Source: Nocardioides terrae
Lineage (GTDB): Bacteria > Actinomycetota > Actinomycetes > Propionibacteriales > Nocardioidaceae
Direction of reading: 5' to 3'
DNA: 64,000 bases
Assembly: GCF_900112345.1 (NCBI RefSeq)
Contig: NZ_FOLB01000001.1
Coordinates: 496,001-560,000, forward strand
The notes beneath the pieces were generated by a model that searched no databases, had not been told where the DNA came from, and was given only the letters and a program-made list of their open reading frames with translations. The translations under genes were made by a program, and so were the position numbers. The stretch's first letter is position 1, and each line of letters starts with the position of its first letter. This document shows positions 47,966 to 58,879 of this stretch, in pieces.

Positions 47966-48742
47966 TCAACGGCCCATGCGGCGTTCTCTGTGGGCATAGG
48001 CCCTCAGAGCGCGGAGGAAGTCGACCCGGCGGAAGTCGGGCCAGTAGGCCTCGCAGAAGTAGAACTCCGACTTGGCGCTCTGCCACAGCAGGAACCCGCC
48101 GAGCCGCTGCTCGCCCGACGTACGGATGACGAGGTCGGGATCGGGCTGCCCCTTGGTGTAGAGGTGGTCGGCGATGTGCTCGACGTCGATGATCTGCGCG
48201 AGCTCCTCGAGGGACGTGCCCTTCGCGGCGTGCTCGGCCAGGAGGGAGCGGACAGCGTCGGCGATCTCGCGGCGGCCGCCGTACCCCACCGCGACGTTGA
48301 CGAGCATCCCCTCGACGTCGCGGGTCGCCTCCTCGGCGGACTTGAGCCGCTCGGCCGTGCTCGCGGGCAGCAGGTCGAGGGCACCGACCGGGTGCAGCCG
48401 CCACCGGCGCTGGTCGACGAGGGAGTCGACCGCCTCCTCGATGATCTGCAGCAGCGGCTCGAGCTCGGCGGCGGGCCGGTTGAGGTTGTCGGTGGAGAGC
48501 AGCCAGAGCGTGACGACCTCGATGCCGACCTCGTCGCACCAGGTCAGCAGGGGCTCGATGTTCGCAGCGCCGGCCCGATGACCGTGCGCGGTGTCGCGGC
48601 CGACGGCCTTGGCCCAGCGCCGGTTGCCGTCGAGCATGACGCCGACGTGCTTGGGCAGGTTGTCGTCGGGGAGCCGGCGGACCATGCGTGCCTCGTAGGC
48701 GGGATAGAGCACCTTGCGGAGTCCGCGCTTCCAATCGGCCAC
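47966..48742 (-). CDS. cis-Prenyltransferase (isoprenyl/undecaprenyl diphosphate synthase)
   Basis: 258 aa, GTG start. Conserved regions: PKHVGVMLDGNRRWAK (catalytic D and R), AHGHRAGA, TLWLLSTDNLNRP, NVAVGYGGRREIADAV and the C-terminal DPDLVIRTSGEQRLGGFLLWQSAKSEFYFCEAYWPDFR. Condenses IPP units onto an allylic diphosphate to give Z-polyprenyl diphosphates for cell-wall carriers. Mycobacteria have a short-chain and a long-chain version; which product forms here cannot be read from sequence. Confidence 0.94.
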   Translation of the reverse strand: MADWKRGLRKVLYPAYEARMVRRLPDDNLPKHVGVMLDGNRRWAKAVGRDTAHGHRAGAANIEPLLTWCDEVGIEVVTLWLLSTDNLNRPAAELEPLLQIIEEAVDSLVDQRRWRLHPVGALDLLPASTAERLKSAEEATRDVEGMLVNVAVGYGGRREIADAVRSLLAEHAAKGTSLEELAQIIDVEHIADHLYTKGQPDPDLVIRTSGEQRLGGFLLWQSAKSEFYFCEAYWPDFRRVDFLRALRAYAHRERRMGR

Positions 48743-48804
48743 GGCTCCCAGAGTAGGGGTTCCCGACCGGGCTGCCACTACCGCCGCCTGGGTACCGTCG
48801 GAGC

Positions 48805-49569
48805 ATGAGCGACCCGATGAACGCCCGCCTCGACCGTGCGCGCGAGCGCGGGCGCGACGCCGTTCGCGAGCGGCTCGACAACCTCTCCGACGCGGTCTCC
48901 GAGACGATCGCCGAGGCCAAGCCCAAGCTCCGTGGCTGGCTGCACGCCGCCTGCGTGCCGCTGATCCTCGCGGCGGGCGCCGTGCTCATCTCGCTGGCCC
49001 CGTCGGGCCGCGCCCGGATCGGCGACATCGCCTTCACGCTGTCCGCGCTGCTGCTCTTCAGCGTCTCGGCGGTCTACCACCGCGGCCACTGGGGCCCGCG
49101 CGCGCACGCGTTCCTCAAGCGCTGGGACCACGCCAACATCTTCTTGCTGATCGCCGGCTCCTACACACCGTTCTCGCTGATCCTCCTGCACGGGAGGGCG
49201 CGCGCCTGGCTGCTGTCGGTGGTGTGGATCGGCGCCGTGCTGGGCGTCCTCTTCCGGGTCTTCTGGAACGACGCCCCGCGCTGGCTCTACGTGCCGATCT
49301 ACCTCGCGATGGGCTGGGCGGCGATCTTCTTCACCCCGCTGTTCTTCACCGGCGCGACGGCGCTGGGTGTCGGCATCGGCATCGCCGTCTTCACCTGCAT
49401 CTGCGTGGGCGGCGCGCTCTACACCGTCGGCGGCGTGGTCTACGGCTTCCAGCGGCCGGACCCGTGGCCGCGCTGGTTCGGCTTCCACGAGGTCTTCCAC
49501 ACCTTCACGATCCTCGCCTTCATCGTGCACTACACCGGCGTCTCGCTGGCGACCTACGCACTGCGCTGA
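48805..49569 (+). CDS. TrhA/hemolysin III family membrane protein
   Basis: 254 aa. After a charged helix (residues 1-40) come seven hydrophobic helices with the PAQR-type signature: SAVYHRGHW, RWDHANIFLLIAGSYTPFSLI, then VVYGFQRPDPWPRWFGFHEVFHTFTILAFIVHY. The His and Asp residues of SxYH, DH and HEVFH form the metal site known in this family. Role in membrane fluidity homeostasis is described for TrhA; hemolysis is doubtful. Confidence 0.88.
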   Translation: MSDPMNARLDRARERGRDAVRERLDNLSDAVSETIAEAKPKLRGWLHAACVPLILAAGAVLISLAPSGRARIGDIAFTLSALLLFSVSAVYHRGHWGPRAHAFLKRWDHANIFLLIAGSYTPFSLILLHGRARAWLLSVVWIGAVLGVLFRVFWNDAPRWLYVPIYLAMGWAAIFFTPLFFTGATALGVGIGIAVFTCICVGGALYTVGGVVYGFQRPDPWPRWFGFHEVFHTFTILAFIVHYTGVSLATYALR

Positions 49570-49576
49570 GCCGGCC

Positions 49577-50443
49577 TCACGACGCCGCGACCAGCAGCGT
49601 GGTGAGCACCGCACAGGAGAGCACGACGACGGCGCCGGCGACGGCAGCCGCCAGTGGCGTACGCCGGGCCAGCCGCTCGGCCGCCTGGTAGAGCACCGTG
49701 ACGGCGGCGAGCAGGACGGTGACGTGCAGGAGGACCGCCAGCGCGATGCCGGTGATCGCGCCGGCCACGGCGAACCGTCCCCACAGCAGCCCGAGCAGCA
49801 GCGGGATCACCACCGCGCCGGCCAGGCCGCCGACCAGCTCGAGCCACCAGGGCCGCTCCCCCATCCACGGCAGCCAGTCGACGACGTCGACCAGATCGAG
49901 CGTGGCGACCGTTCCGAGGGCGGCGATCAGCGCGAGCGTTCCGTCGGCGGCCAGCACGTAGCACAGGTGGCGCAGCCTGCTCCACGAGGGCGTGCCGACG
50001 TGGATGGTCGCCAGGGTGACCGCCGACCACATCAGCCAGCGGCGGACCAGGCCGACGTGGGTGTCGCGCATCGCCCGGCGCAGGATCCGGTCGGCGTCCG
50101 GCCGGTCGATCGGCGGGCCGACGTACTGCTGGCCGGTGGGGTCGACCAGACCGTCGTGCAGGAGCGCGGGGACCAGGTGGTTGCCGGTCTTGGGCACCAG
50201 CCAGGTGAAGAGGGTCGGCACCGACGTCAGGTCGGTGCGGAAGGAGTCGAGGTCGGCGGGCACCAGCAGCTCGCCGTACTCCTCGTCGCGGTAGCCGATC
50301 CGCCGGAGCATCCGGAACAGCTCGCGCTCACCCTGCACGTCGCGCTCGAGCACGATCCGCGGCTCGGCGTCGGGATCGGGCGGCTCGGTGTCCGTGCCGC
50401 CGTCGTGGAAGCGGTGCGGCTGAGGCGAGGGGTCCGAGATCAC
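49577..50443 (-). CDS. DUF1353 membrane protein
   Basis: 288 aa. Residues 50-135 carry the DUF1353 pattern LLVPADLDSFRTDLTSVPTLFTWLVPKTGNHLVPALLHDGLV...RPDADRILRRAM, with the conserved D, TSVP and HD. The rest is four to five hydrophobic helices. DUF1353 by itself is often phage-derived, but this membrane-fused form is a stable chromosomal type. Function unknown. Confidence 0.78.
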   Translation of the reverse strand: MISDPSPQPHRFHDGGTDTEPPDPDAEPRIVLERDVQGERELFRMLRRIGYRDEEYGELLVPADLDSFRTDLTSVPTLFTWLVPKTGNHLVPALLHDGLVDPTGQQYVGPPIDRPDADRILRRAMRDTHVGLVRRWLMWSAVTLATIHVGTPSWSRLRHLCYVLAADGTLALIAALGTVATLDLVDVVDWLPWMGERPWWLELVGGLAGAVVIPLLLGLLWGRFAVAGAITGIALAVLLHVTVLLAAVTVLYQAAERLARRTPLAAAVAGAVVVLSCAVLTTLLVAAS

Positions 50444-50458
50444 GACCTCATCTGAGCA

Positions 50459-52447
<1,989 letters not shown>

Positions 52448-52471
52448 GAGGCAACTCTCCCCCGACCGACC

Positions 52472-54049
52472 TCACTCGGCGAGACCCGCCCGGGAGAACC
52501 GCACCTCCTCGATGTCCAGCCGGGCCTGGACCCTGCGCAGCACGATGTCGTCGATCCGCTGCTCGTCGCGCAGCTCGAGGAGCGCCTCGCGTCGACGCGC
52601 GATCAGGGCGAGCGACAGGCTCGTGTACTGGTCGTCGTGCTGGACCACGGGGTCGCCGGCACCGCTGGCGGCCGCCGCCAGCTTGCGCTGCTTGTCGAGG
52701 TCGTGGCGGACCCGGTCGACGACCGGCTCGCCGACGCCGAGCTCCGCGGCGGTGACGTCGATGGCCTCGATCGCCGCATCGAGCGTGTAGCTCTCGGCCA
52801 GCTGGGTCTCCTCGAGGACCGAGTTGTCGGCCGGGAGTCGCGCGAAGCGCACCACCGCAGGGAGCGGCACCGCCTGGAGCAGCGTCAGCACGATCACCCC
52901 GCAGGTGACGAGCACGATGACGTCCCGGTCCGGGAAGGGCGCGCCCGAGTCGAGCTTGTGCGGCACCGCGAGCACGGCGGCGAGCGAGACCGCTCCCCGG
53001 AAGCCGGCCGTCGCGCTCACGGTGCGCTGTCGCGCGCCGATGCGACGGAGCCGCTGCGCGGGGCGGCGGTCGAGGAGGCGGATGACGTACGGCGTCGTGT
53101 AGGTCCACAGCCAGCGGACCCCGATCACGACGGCGGTCACGACGACCGTGATGACCAGCGCGTGCCGGACCGAGGTGCTGGTCAGGTCGCGGAACGCCGA
53201 CTGGGCCGAGAGCCCGACGAGGACGAACAGGGCACTGCTCAACACCGTCGTGGAGAGCGCCCAGAACGGGAGGACGAGCTGCCGGGTCGCCGCACCGGTG
53301 ATCCGCGGCGTCACCTGGCTGATGAACAGGCCGCAGCACACGACCGCCAGCACCCCTGACGCGTCGATGGCGTCGGCCAGCAGGAAGGCCGCGAAGGGTG
53401 TCACGAGCACCGCGATGCCCTCGAGGATCGGGTCGTCCATCCGTCCACGTACCTGCCAGCTGATCAGGCCCACCACGATCCCGGCGAGCACGCCGCCTCC
53501 GTAGGAGAGCACCAGCAGCCAGGTGACGTGCCAGCCGGTCAGCTGCTCCTCGCCGACGGTGACGCCGACCGCCAGCCCGTAGACGACCAGCGCGGTGCCG
53601 TCGTTGACGAGGCTCTCGGCCCGCAACACGGTGACCGTGCGCCGGGGCAGGTCGCGGGCCAGGACGCCGACCGCTGTCGCGTCGGTCGGTGCCAGCGCCG
53701 CACCGAGCACCCAGGCCGGGCCCCAGTGCATCCCCAGCGCGTGGGCGGCGCATGCGACGGCGGCGGCGGTGGCCACCACGAGCACCGTGCTGGTGAGGAC
53801 GACGACCCGCAGGTTGTTGCGGATCTCCCGGAGCGAGGTCGTCAGGCTCTCCCAGTAGAGCAGGGCGGGCAGGAAGAGCAGGAGCACCACCTCGGGCGGC
53901 AGCTGGGCCTCCCGCAGGTGCGGCGCGAAGCCGACCAGCACCCCGACGAGCAACAGCAGGATCGCGGGCGCGATCGGGTAGCGACGCGCCAGCGCGCCGC
54001 AGGCGACGAGGGCGACGCCGAGCAGGACGACCATCTCGAGTCCGAGCAC
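52472..54049 (-). CDS. Na+/H+ antiporter, CPA1 family
   Basis: 525 aa, GTG start. Motifs FLPALLYWESLTTSLREIR, GAALAPTDATAVGVLARDLP, RAESLVNDGTALVVYGLAV (ND site) and GFRGAVSLAAVLAVP are those of CPA1 exchangers. A ~120-residue cytoplasmic helical tail (LDAAIEAIDVTAAELG...) follows. Distinct from the exchanger at 41426-43138, with clear sequence divergence, so not a recent duplicate. Confidence 0.92.
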   Translation of the reverse strand: MLGLEMVVLLGVALVACGALARRYPIAPAILLLLVGVLVGFAPHLREAQLPPEVVLLLFLPALLYWESLTTSLREIRNNLRVVVLTSTVLVVATAAAVACAAHALGMHWGPAWVLGAALAPTDATAVGVLARDLPRRTVTVLRAESLVNDGTALVVYGLAVGVTVGEEQLTGWHVTWLLVLSYGGGVLAGIVVGLISWQVRGRMDDPILEGIAVLVTPFAAFLLADAIDASGVLAVVCCGLFISQVTPRITGAATRQLVLPFWALSTTVLSSALFVLVGLSAQSAFRDLTSTSVRHALVITVVVTAVVIGVRWLWTYTTPYVIRLLDRRPAQRLRRIGARQRTVSATAGFRGAVSLAAVLAVPHKLDSGAPFPDRDVIVLVTCGVIVLTLLQAVPLPAVVRFARLPADNSVLEETQLAESYTLDAAIEAIDVTAAELGVGEPVVDRVRHDLDKQRKLAAAASGAGDPVVQHDDQYTSLSLALIARRREALLELRDEQRIDDIVLRRVQARLDIEEVRFSRAGLAE

Positions 54050-54126
54050 GCGCCCATCCTCTTCGCACGAACCGGCCCCGTCGACCCGTCGACCCGGCGG
54101 CCCGGCAGCCCGGCAGCCCGGCAGCG

Positions 54127-54495
54127 TCAGGCGGGCCTGGTCACCTGGCTCGCCAGCCGCTGCGGCGCCTGGAGGCAGTAGGAGTCGGTGAGCAGCTCGG
54201 CCAGCTCGGCCCAGTCGGTGTCGTCGTCGAGGAGCAACCCGACCACGTTGCGACCCCACGAGGCGCGGAAGTAGGGCGCACCCATGTGCTCGAACGCCAT
54301 CACCTCGTCCGGCTCGGCGCGGAAGGTGATCCGGACGAGCTGGTCCTCGCCGCCGAAGATGTGCGCGACCGTCGCCTGGCCGACGCGCCAGGCGACGCCC
54401 GTCCAGGCGTCGCGCTCCACGCACTCCGGCAGTCGCGTCAGCAGGTCGCCGACGCGGCGCACCCACTCGACGGGCACCGGCGCTCGATCGGGCAT
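54127..54495 (-). CDS. MmcQ/YjbR family protein
   Basis: 122 aa. WVRRVGDLLTRLPECVERDAWTGVAWRVGQATVAHIFGG, ITFRAEPDEVMAFEHMGAPYFRASWGRNVVGLLLDDDTDW match the MmcQ/YjbR (CyaY-like fold) family of small putative DNA-binding proteins. ATG 54495 is used; GTG 54513 is possible. Confidence 0.83.
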   Translation of the reverse strand: MPDRAPVPVEWVRRVGDLLTRLPECVERDAWTGVAWRVGQATVAHIFGGEDQLVRITFRAEPDEVMAFEHMGAPYFRASWGRNVVGLLLDDDTDWAELAELLTDSYCLQAPQRLASQVTRPA

Positions 54496-54541
54496 GGCCC
54501 GAGCGTCGCACACGCCACCGACAGCGCCGCCCGAGGCTCCC

Positions 54542-54742
54542 TCAGGGCCGGAGCCGCTCCGGGATCACCTTGTGCGTGCCGTCGCACCATGGCTTGGTGG
54601 CCGACTTCCCGCAGCGGCAGACCGCCGAGATCGGCCGCGTGGTCGGGTGCTCGACACCGTCGTCGTCCATGACGAGGTGCTCGCCGCGCAGCAGCATCGG
54701 CCCACCGGGGCACAGGACGACGTCCGGAGTCGGGCGGCTCAT
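54542..54742 (-). CDS. CDGSH iron-sulfur domain protein
   Basis: 66 aa. The 2Fe-2S motif is complete: CRCGKSATKPWCDGTH (C-x-C-x2-S-x3-P-x-C-D-G-T-H), with three Cys and one His ligand. Residues before it (GGPMLLRGEHLVMDDDG) form the short lead strand. Its start overlaps the stop of the diiron-oxidase gene upstream by 4 bp, and the two are a known pair, so it probably supplies electrons or Fe-S chemistry to that enzyme. Confidence 0.93.
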   Translation of the reverse strand: MSRPTPDVVLCPGGPMLLRGEHLVMDDDGVEHPTTRPISAVCRCGKSATKPWCDGTHKVIPERLRP

Positions 54743-55689
54743 GCCGACTCCCCCCATCGGTCGAGGTAGTGGTGGGCGACGCGGTCCTCGAGGTCGAGGC
54801 ACGAGAAGGCGCCGAACCAGACGTCGTCCTCGGTCTCGGGCTCAGCCTCGATGAGCGGCTGGCAGATCAGCCGCACCGCGAGCTGCTCGTGCACGGCGTC
54901 GGCCTCGACGTGCTCCTCGTAGTAGGCGCGCATCTCCGGCGCCAGCGCGAGCCGCTCCAGCCCTCGGGCCATCCGCCGGCACGGGCCCGAGCTGGTCGCC
55001 TCGAACGCCGCGAGGTGGCCCAGCGAGGCGCCCCGGAGCCGGCGGTGGAGGCCGAAGAGGCTCATCGCGTTGTTCTGCTCGAGCACCGCCAGCGGGGTCT
55101 GGTCGAGATAGGCGCCCTCGGTGGCGTCGAGCCCGAGCGCCGCGAGACCCTCCGCGAACAGGTGGGCGTGCAGTCGCTCGGGTCGTCCGCCGCCGTACTC
55201 GTCGTACTGCAGCTCCATGAGCGCGGCGCGTGCCGCGACGGGCAGGCGGGGCACGCTGAATGCGACCGGGTCGGACTCCTTGAGATGGTAGAGCGAGCGT
55301 GCCTGGAGCAGCTCCATCACCTGGTCGGCCGTCGCGCTCCGCTGCACGAAGCGGGCCAGCGACGGGCCCTCGTGTCTCTCCACCGCGGCGAAGAAGGCGG
55401 TCGCGAAGTCGCCGTCGTACGCCGGCCGGCCGCTCCACCGCGACCGCAGACGGTCCTCCAGGTCGTCCTCGAGGCCGCGCCGGACGGCGACCAGCTCGGG
55501 AGCCCACTCGAGCCGGTCGTCCACCTCCTCGAACCCGCGGTAGGACAGCTCGTAGAGGCACCACAGCGCCAGCGCGGCGTCCTCGGCCGCCTCCGGGCCA
55601 GGCAGCCGGGCGGCCGTCGTCGGGTCCCCTGACAGGAGCGCGGCGAACAGCTGCTCGCTGAACGCTCCACGGGGCTTGGGCAGGTGCAT
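54739..55689 (-). CDS. Heme-oxygenase-like diiron oxidase (iron-containing redox enzyme family)
   Basis: 316 aa, almost wholly helical. The probable metal ligands lie in CLYELSYRGFEEVDDRLEWAPE, MELQYDEYGGGRPERLHAHLFAEGL and YYEEHVEADAVHEQLAVRLI, where E/H/D residues recur in the pattern of heme-oxygenase-like diiron oxidases. Substrate unknown; members oxidise amino acids or fatty acids. Coupled to the CDGSH gene downstream and preceded by a 27-codon open frame that overlaps its ATG. Confidence 0.8.
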   Translation of the reverse strand: MHLPKPRGAFSEQLFAALLSGDPTTAARLPGPEAAEDAALALWCLYELSYRGFEEVDDRLEWAPELVAVRRGLEDDLEDRLRSRWSGRPAYDGDFATAFFAAVERHEGPSLARFVQRSATADQVMELLQARSLYHLKESDPVAFSVPRLPVAARAALMELQYDEYGGGRPERLHAHLFAEGLAALGLDATEGAYLDQTPLAVLEQNNAMSLFGLHRRLRGASLGHLAAFEATSSGPCRRMARGLERLALAPEMRAYYEEHVEADAVHEQLAVRLICQPLIEAEPETEDDVWFGAFSCLDLEDRVAHHYLDRWGESA

Positions 55690-55772
55690 CAGTCGATCTC
55701 CTCGTCAGCCCCAGCGTGCCACGCGGCGCGGCGGTCGAGGAACCGTTCGTGGGGCAGGCGGGGCGAGGTCAT
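55689..55772 (-). CDS. Possible 27-residue leader/small protein before the diiron oxidase
   Basis: An ATG at 55772 opens 27 codons ending in a TGA that overlaps the diiron-oxidase ATG (ATGA). Of 27 third positions 24 are G or C, as in true genes here, and the peptide (start MTSPRLPHERFLDRRAAWHA) is basic then acidic. No good Shine-Dalgarno precedes it. Its position suggests translational coupling; it could equally be chance. Confidence 0.4.
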   Translation of the reverse strand: MTSPRLPHERFLDRRAAWHAGADEEID

Positions 55773-55852
55773 GAGGAGAGGTAACCCGCGAAACGCCTCG
55801 CAATGAGCCGGATCACCCGGAGGCCATCCTCCGTACATGCGAGAGTTCGGTC

Positions 55853-58800
55853 GTGATCCGCGCGCTCGCCTACCGGAAGGGGCAGGCCGCCACCCTGGCC
55901 CTGCTCGCCGCACTGGTCACCGCGTGCGCGGTGTTCGCGCCGTTCTACGACCGCGTGATGCAGCAGGCGCTGGTCGACGTGAAGCTCACCGAGGCGCCCG
56001 CGCTCGACACGTCGCTCGTCATCCAGGAGCGCGCCGTGCCGGTCACCGACGGGCCACCGCCGAACGTCCCCGGTCCGCGGGACCTGATGGCGGCCGTCCC
56101 GTCCGGCCTCCGGCACTGGTTCCAGGAGCCGTCGTACGGCTGGACGGCGGAGGCCACCGTCCCGCACCGTCCCCTGAACCTCAGCGGACAGGTGATGTCG
56201 CGGACCGAGGCGTGCGAGCACGTCACGATCGTCTCGGGCCGGTGCCCGAAGGCGGCCGGGGAGATCCTGGTGTCGGTGGCGGACGAGAAGACGTTCGGCT
56301 ACCGGCCGGGGCAGGTCGTCCCGACCGACGTCGCCGCGCAGGCCGCGGACGAGCCGGCCCGCGAGCGCGGGCTGGTCGTGGTCGGGTCCTACCGGGAGGT
56401 CCGCGGCAGCGACTACTTCGCCGAGCCGCTGACCGGCTGGTCGGGCGTCACGGTCGCGGACGTGAGCCCGGCGGTGATCCGCCACGAGATCTGGCTGACC
56501 GACGACGCCACGTTCGCCGACGGCCCGGACGCACTTCCCGACCCGCGCTCGGTGGCGGTCCTCCGGCTGGCGAAGGACCGGGTCGGGATCGATGAGATCG
56601 GCTCCCTCGCCGCCGTCGCCGCGGTGCACGAGTCGCCGGTGCTCAATGGACGTCAGACCGTGCCCGACGTCCGCACCGGCCTGCCCGACATCGCCGCCGA
56701 GATCGCCTCGCAGGTCGACGACTCCCGCGTGCTGGTCCCGCTGATCCTGGCGCCGCTCGCCACGCTGTGCCTCGTCGTCCTCTGGCTCGTCCTGGTCACC
56801 ATCACCGACCTCAGGCGTTCGGAGGTCGCGGTCGCGCGGTTGCGCGGCCAGGGCGTGCGCGGCGCCCGCCGGCTCCTGGCCGGCGAGCTGGTCCCCGTCG
56901 TCCTCCTCGGCGCGATACCGGGGCTGGTCGCCGCCGTCGGCGGCGCCTGGCTGGCCGCTCGGCTGCTGCCCGGCGAAGCCGGCCTCGAGCTGCGCGTCCC
57001 CGTGCTGGTGAGCCTGCTCGGCGTGCTGGTCGTGCTGGTCGGCGCGACGTGGGCGGCGTCCTCCCGGGTGGCGCGTACGCCGGTCGACGAGCTGGTCCGC
57101 CGGAGTGCGACGTTCCGCCGCGGCTGGCGGATGCGTGCCCTCGACGCCGTCCTCCTGACCGGCTGCGTGGTCCTGGCCGTCGAGTTCGTGACGGGCGGGC
57201 TCAGCGGGCCCGCGTCGTACGTCGCCCCCGCGCTGTTCGCCCTCGGGGTGGGCCTGGTGCTGGCCTACCTGATCACGCCCCTCGCGGGCGCGGGCGGACG
57301 CGCACTGCTGCGCCGGCGGGCGAGCGGAGCCGCCCTCGGGCTGCTCGACGCCGCCCGCAGCCAGAGCCTGCGCAGCACGGTGACGGTGCTGACCGTCGCC
57401 ACCGCACTCACCGTCTTCTCCGTCGACGCGGTCCTCGTCGCCGCCCACAACCGGGACCTCGCCGCCCGGCAGGCCGCGGGCGCACCCGCGGTGCTCCAGG
57501 TCGTCGGCGCGGACCTGGGCGCCGTCGACGCCGGGATCGACCGGGCCGTGCACGAGACGGGTGACCGCCGGATCACCCCGGTCGTCACGATCCGGCCGAG
57601 CGGCGACCCGAGCATCACGACCCTCGCCGTGCGACCCGAGGACTTCGCGAGGACCGCACTCCTCGCCCCCGGCGCCCTCCCGGCCGATTGGGTCGACCTG
57701 CTGTCCCCCGACGACATCGAGCCCGTCGACCTCACCGGTCGCAGGCTGACCGTCTCTGTCAGCGGCGGCGTGCTCGGCACCGAGGAGCCGGCCGTGCTCG
57801 GCGTCGACGTCGTCACCGACTCGATCGTCTACCACCGTGACCTGGGCCCCCTCCCGGCGTCCGGCGGTGCCCGGCTGGGCGTCGACGTGCCGTGTGCGGA
57901 CACCTGCCACCTGTCCGCGCTGACACTCACCGGGAGCGTCGGCTCGTCGATGTCGGGCTCGGTCACCTTCGACCGGGTCAGCGTGGACGGCCAGCCGGTG
58001 AGCCTGGGCAACGCCTCGACCTGGACGGCGTACGACGGCGACGCTCTCACCCCTGGCGGCACCGACGCTCTCACGCTCGACGTGAGCACCGACGGGCAGG
58101 AAGAGGTGGCGACGACCCAGGCGTTCTTCGCGGGCAGCGTCCCGGTGGTGGCCACCGCCGGCGCCCGCCCTCACAGCCAGGACTACAGCATCACCGGGCT
58201 CGACGGGCGCTCCCGCGCGGCCGACCTCGCCGGCCGAGCCACCCGCCTGCCGGGTGCACCCGCCCTCGCCGTGCTCGCCAACCTCGACGTGCTGCGCCGC
58301 GCCAGCCACCCGGACTCCCAGGCGGTGCTGTCGGTGTGGCTCGGGGACGCCGATCTCGTCGCCCCGACGCGCCGGGCACTCGCCGCGCAGGGTGTGGCGC
58401 TGGCCGGCGTGAGCACCCTCGAGGGCGTCCGCCACGACCTCGACCGGTCGATCCCGACCTGGGCCGTCCAGCTCGGAGTGGTGACCGGGCTGGTGTCGCT
58501 CCTGGTGGCGCTGCTGATGCTCGCCCTGACCGCCGTCAGCGGCTGGCGCGTCCGGGCACGCGACCTGGCCGCGTTGTGGGTCGGCGGTGTGCCGCGCGGG
58601 ATCGTGAGCAGGCTCGCGGTCCTCGCCCCGCTCCCGGTCATCGCGGTGGCCGTGCTCGGTGGCGCCGCGGCAGGGCTGGTCGGGGCGATCGTCGCGACAC
58701 CGTCGATCCCGCTGTTCGCCGAGCCGCCCGAGGTCGACACCCTCGACCTGGCGACGCCGTGGCTCCCCGTCCTCGCCGTCACGGCGGCCTGCCTGCTGCT

Positions 58801-58879
58801 GCTCGGGCTGCTGGGTGCGGCCACCGGCCGCGCGGTCTACCGGCGCGCGGCGCTCGCCCGACTGAAGGAGGGCGTGTGA
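55853..58879 (+). CDS. FtsX-like ABC transporter permease, large
   Basis: 1008 aa, GTG start. Topology of an 8- to 10-helix MacB/FtsX-type permease: one helix at residues 10-30, a ~270-residue extracytoplasmic domain, a block of helices (290-510) containing FtsX motifs (LRRSEVAVARLRGQGVRGARRLLAGE), a second large external domain (530-850) and closing helices (865-1000). Such permeases export or release lipids/peptides rather than import. The two ATPase genes that follow overlap in frame; together they form one system. Confidence 0.88.
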   Translation: MIRALAYRKGQAATLALLAALVTACAVFAPFYDRVMQQALVDVKLTEAPALDTSLVIQERAVPVTDGPPPNVPGPRDLMAAVPSGLRHWFQEPSYGWTAEATVPHRPLNLSGQVMSRTEACEHVTIVSGRCPKAAGEILVSVADEKTFGYRPGQVVPTDVAAQAADEPARERGLVVVGSYREVRGSDYFAEPLTGWSGVTVADVSPAVIRHEIWLTDDATFADGPDALPDPRSVAVLRLAKDRVGIDEIGSLAAVAAVHESPVLNGRQTVPDVRTGLPDIAAEIASQVDDSRVLVPLILAPLATLCLVVLWLVLVTITDLRRSEVAVARLRGQGVRGARRLLAGELVPVVLLGAIPGLVAAVGGAWLAARLLPGEAGLELRVPVLVSLLGVLVVLVGATWAASSRVARTPVDELVRRSATFRRGWRMRALDAVLLTGCVVLAVEFVTGGLSGPASYVAPALFALGVGLVLAYLITPLAGAGGRALLRRRASGAALGLLDAARSQSLRSTVTVLTVATALTVFSVDAVLVAAHNRDLAARQAAGAPAVLQVVGADLGAVDAGIDRAVHETGDRRITPVVTIRPSGDPSITTLAVRPEDFARTALLAPGALPADWVDLLSPDDIEPVDLTGRRLTVSVSGGVLGTEEPAVLGVDVVTDSIVYHRDLGPLPASGGARLGVDVPCADTCHLSALTLTGSVGSSMSGSVTFDRVSVDGQPVSLGNASTWTAYDGDALTPGGTDALTLDVSTDGQEEVATTQAFFAGSVPVVATAGARPHSQDYSITGLDGRSRAADLAGRATRLPGAPALAVLANLDVLRRASHPDSQAVLSVWLGDADLVAPTRRALAAQGVALAGVSTLEGVRHDLDRSIPTWAVQLGVVTGLVSLLVALLMLALTAVSGWRVRARDLAALWVGGVPRGIVSRLAVLAPLPVIAVAVLGGAAAGLVGAIVATPSIPLFAEPPEVDTLDLATPWLPVLAVTAACLLLLGLLGAATGRAVYRRAALARLKEGV

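Noticed and set aside
55769..58435. 888-codon open frame antisense to the FtsX-like permease
   Set aside because: Composition is Gly/Arg/Asp/His/Gln-rich antisense shadow; the plus-strand frame has clear permease topology.
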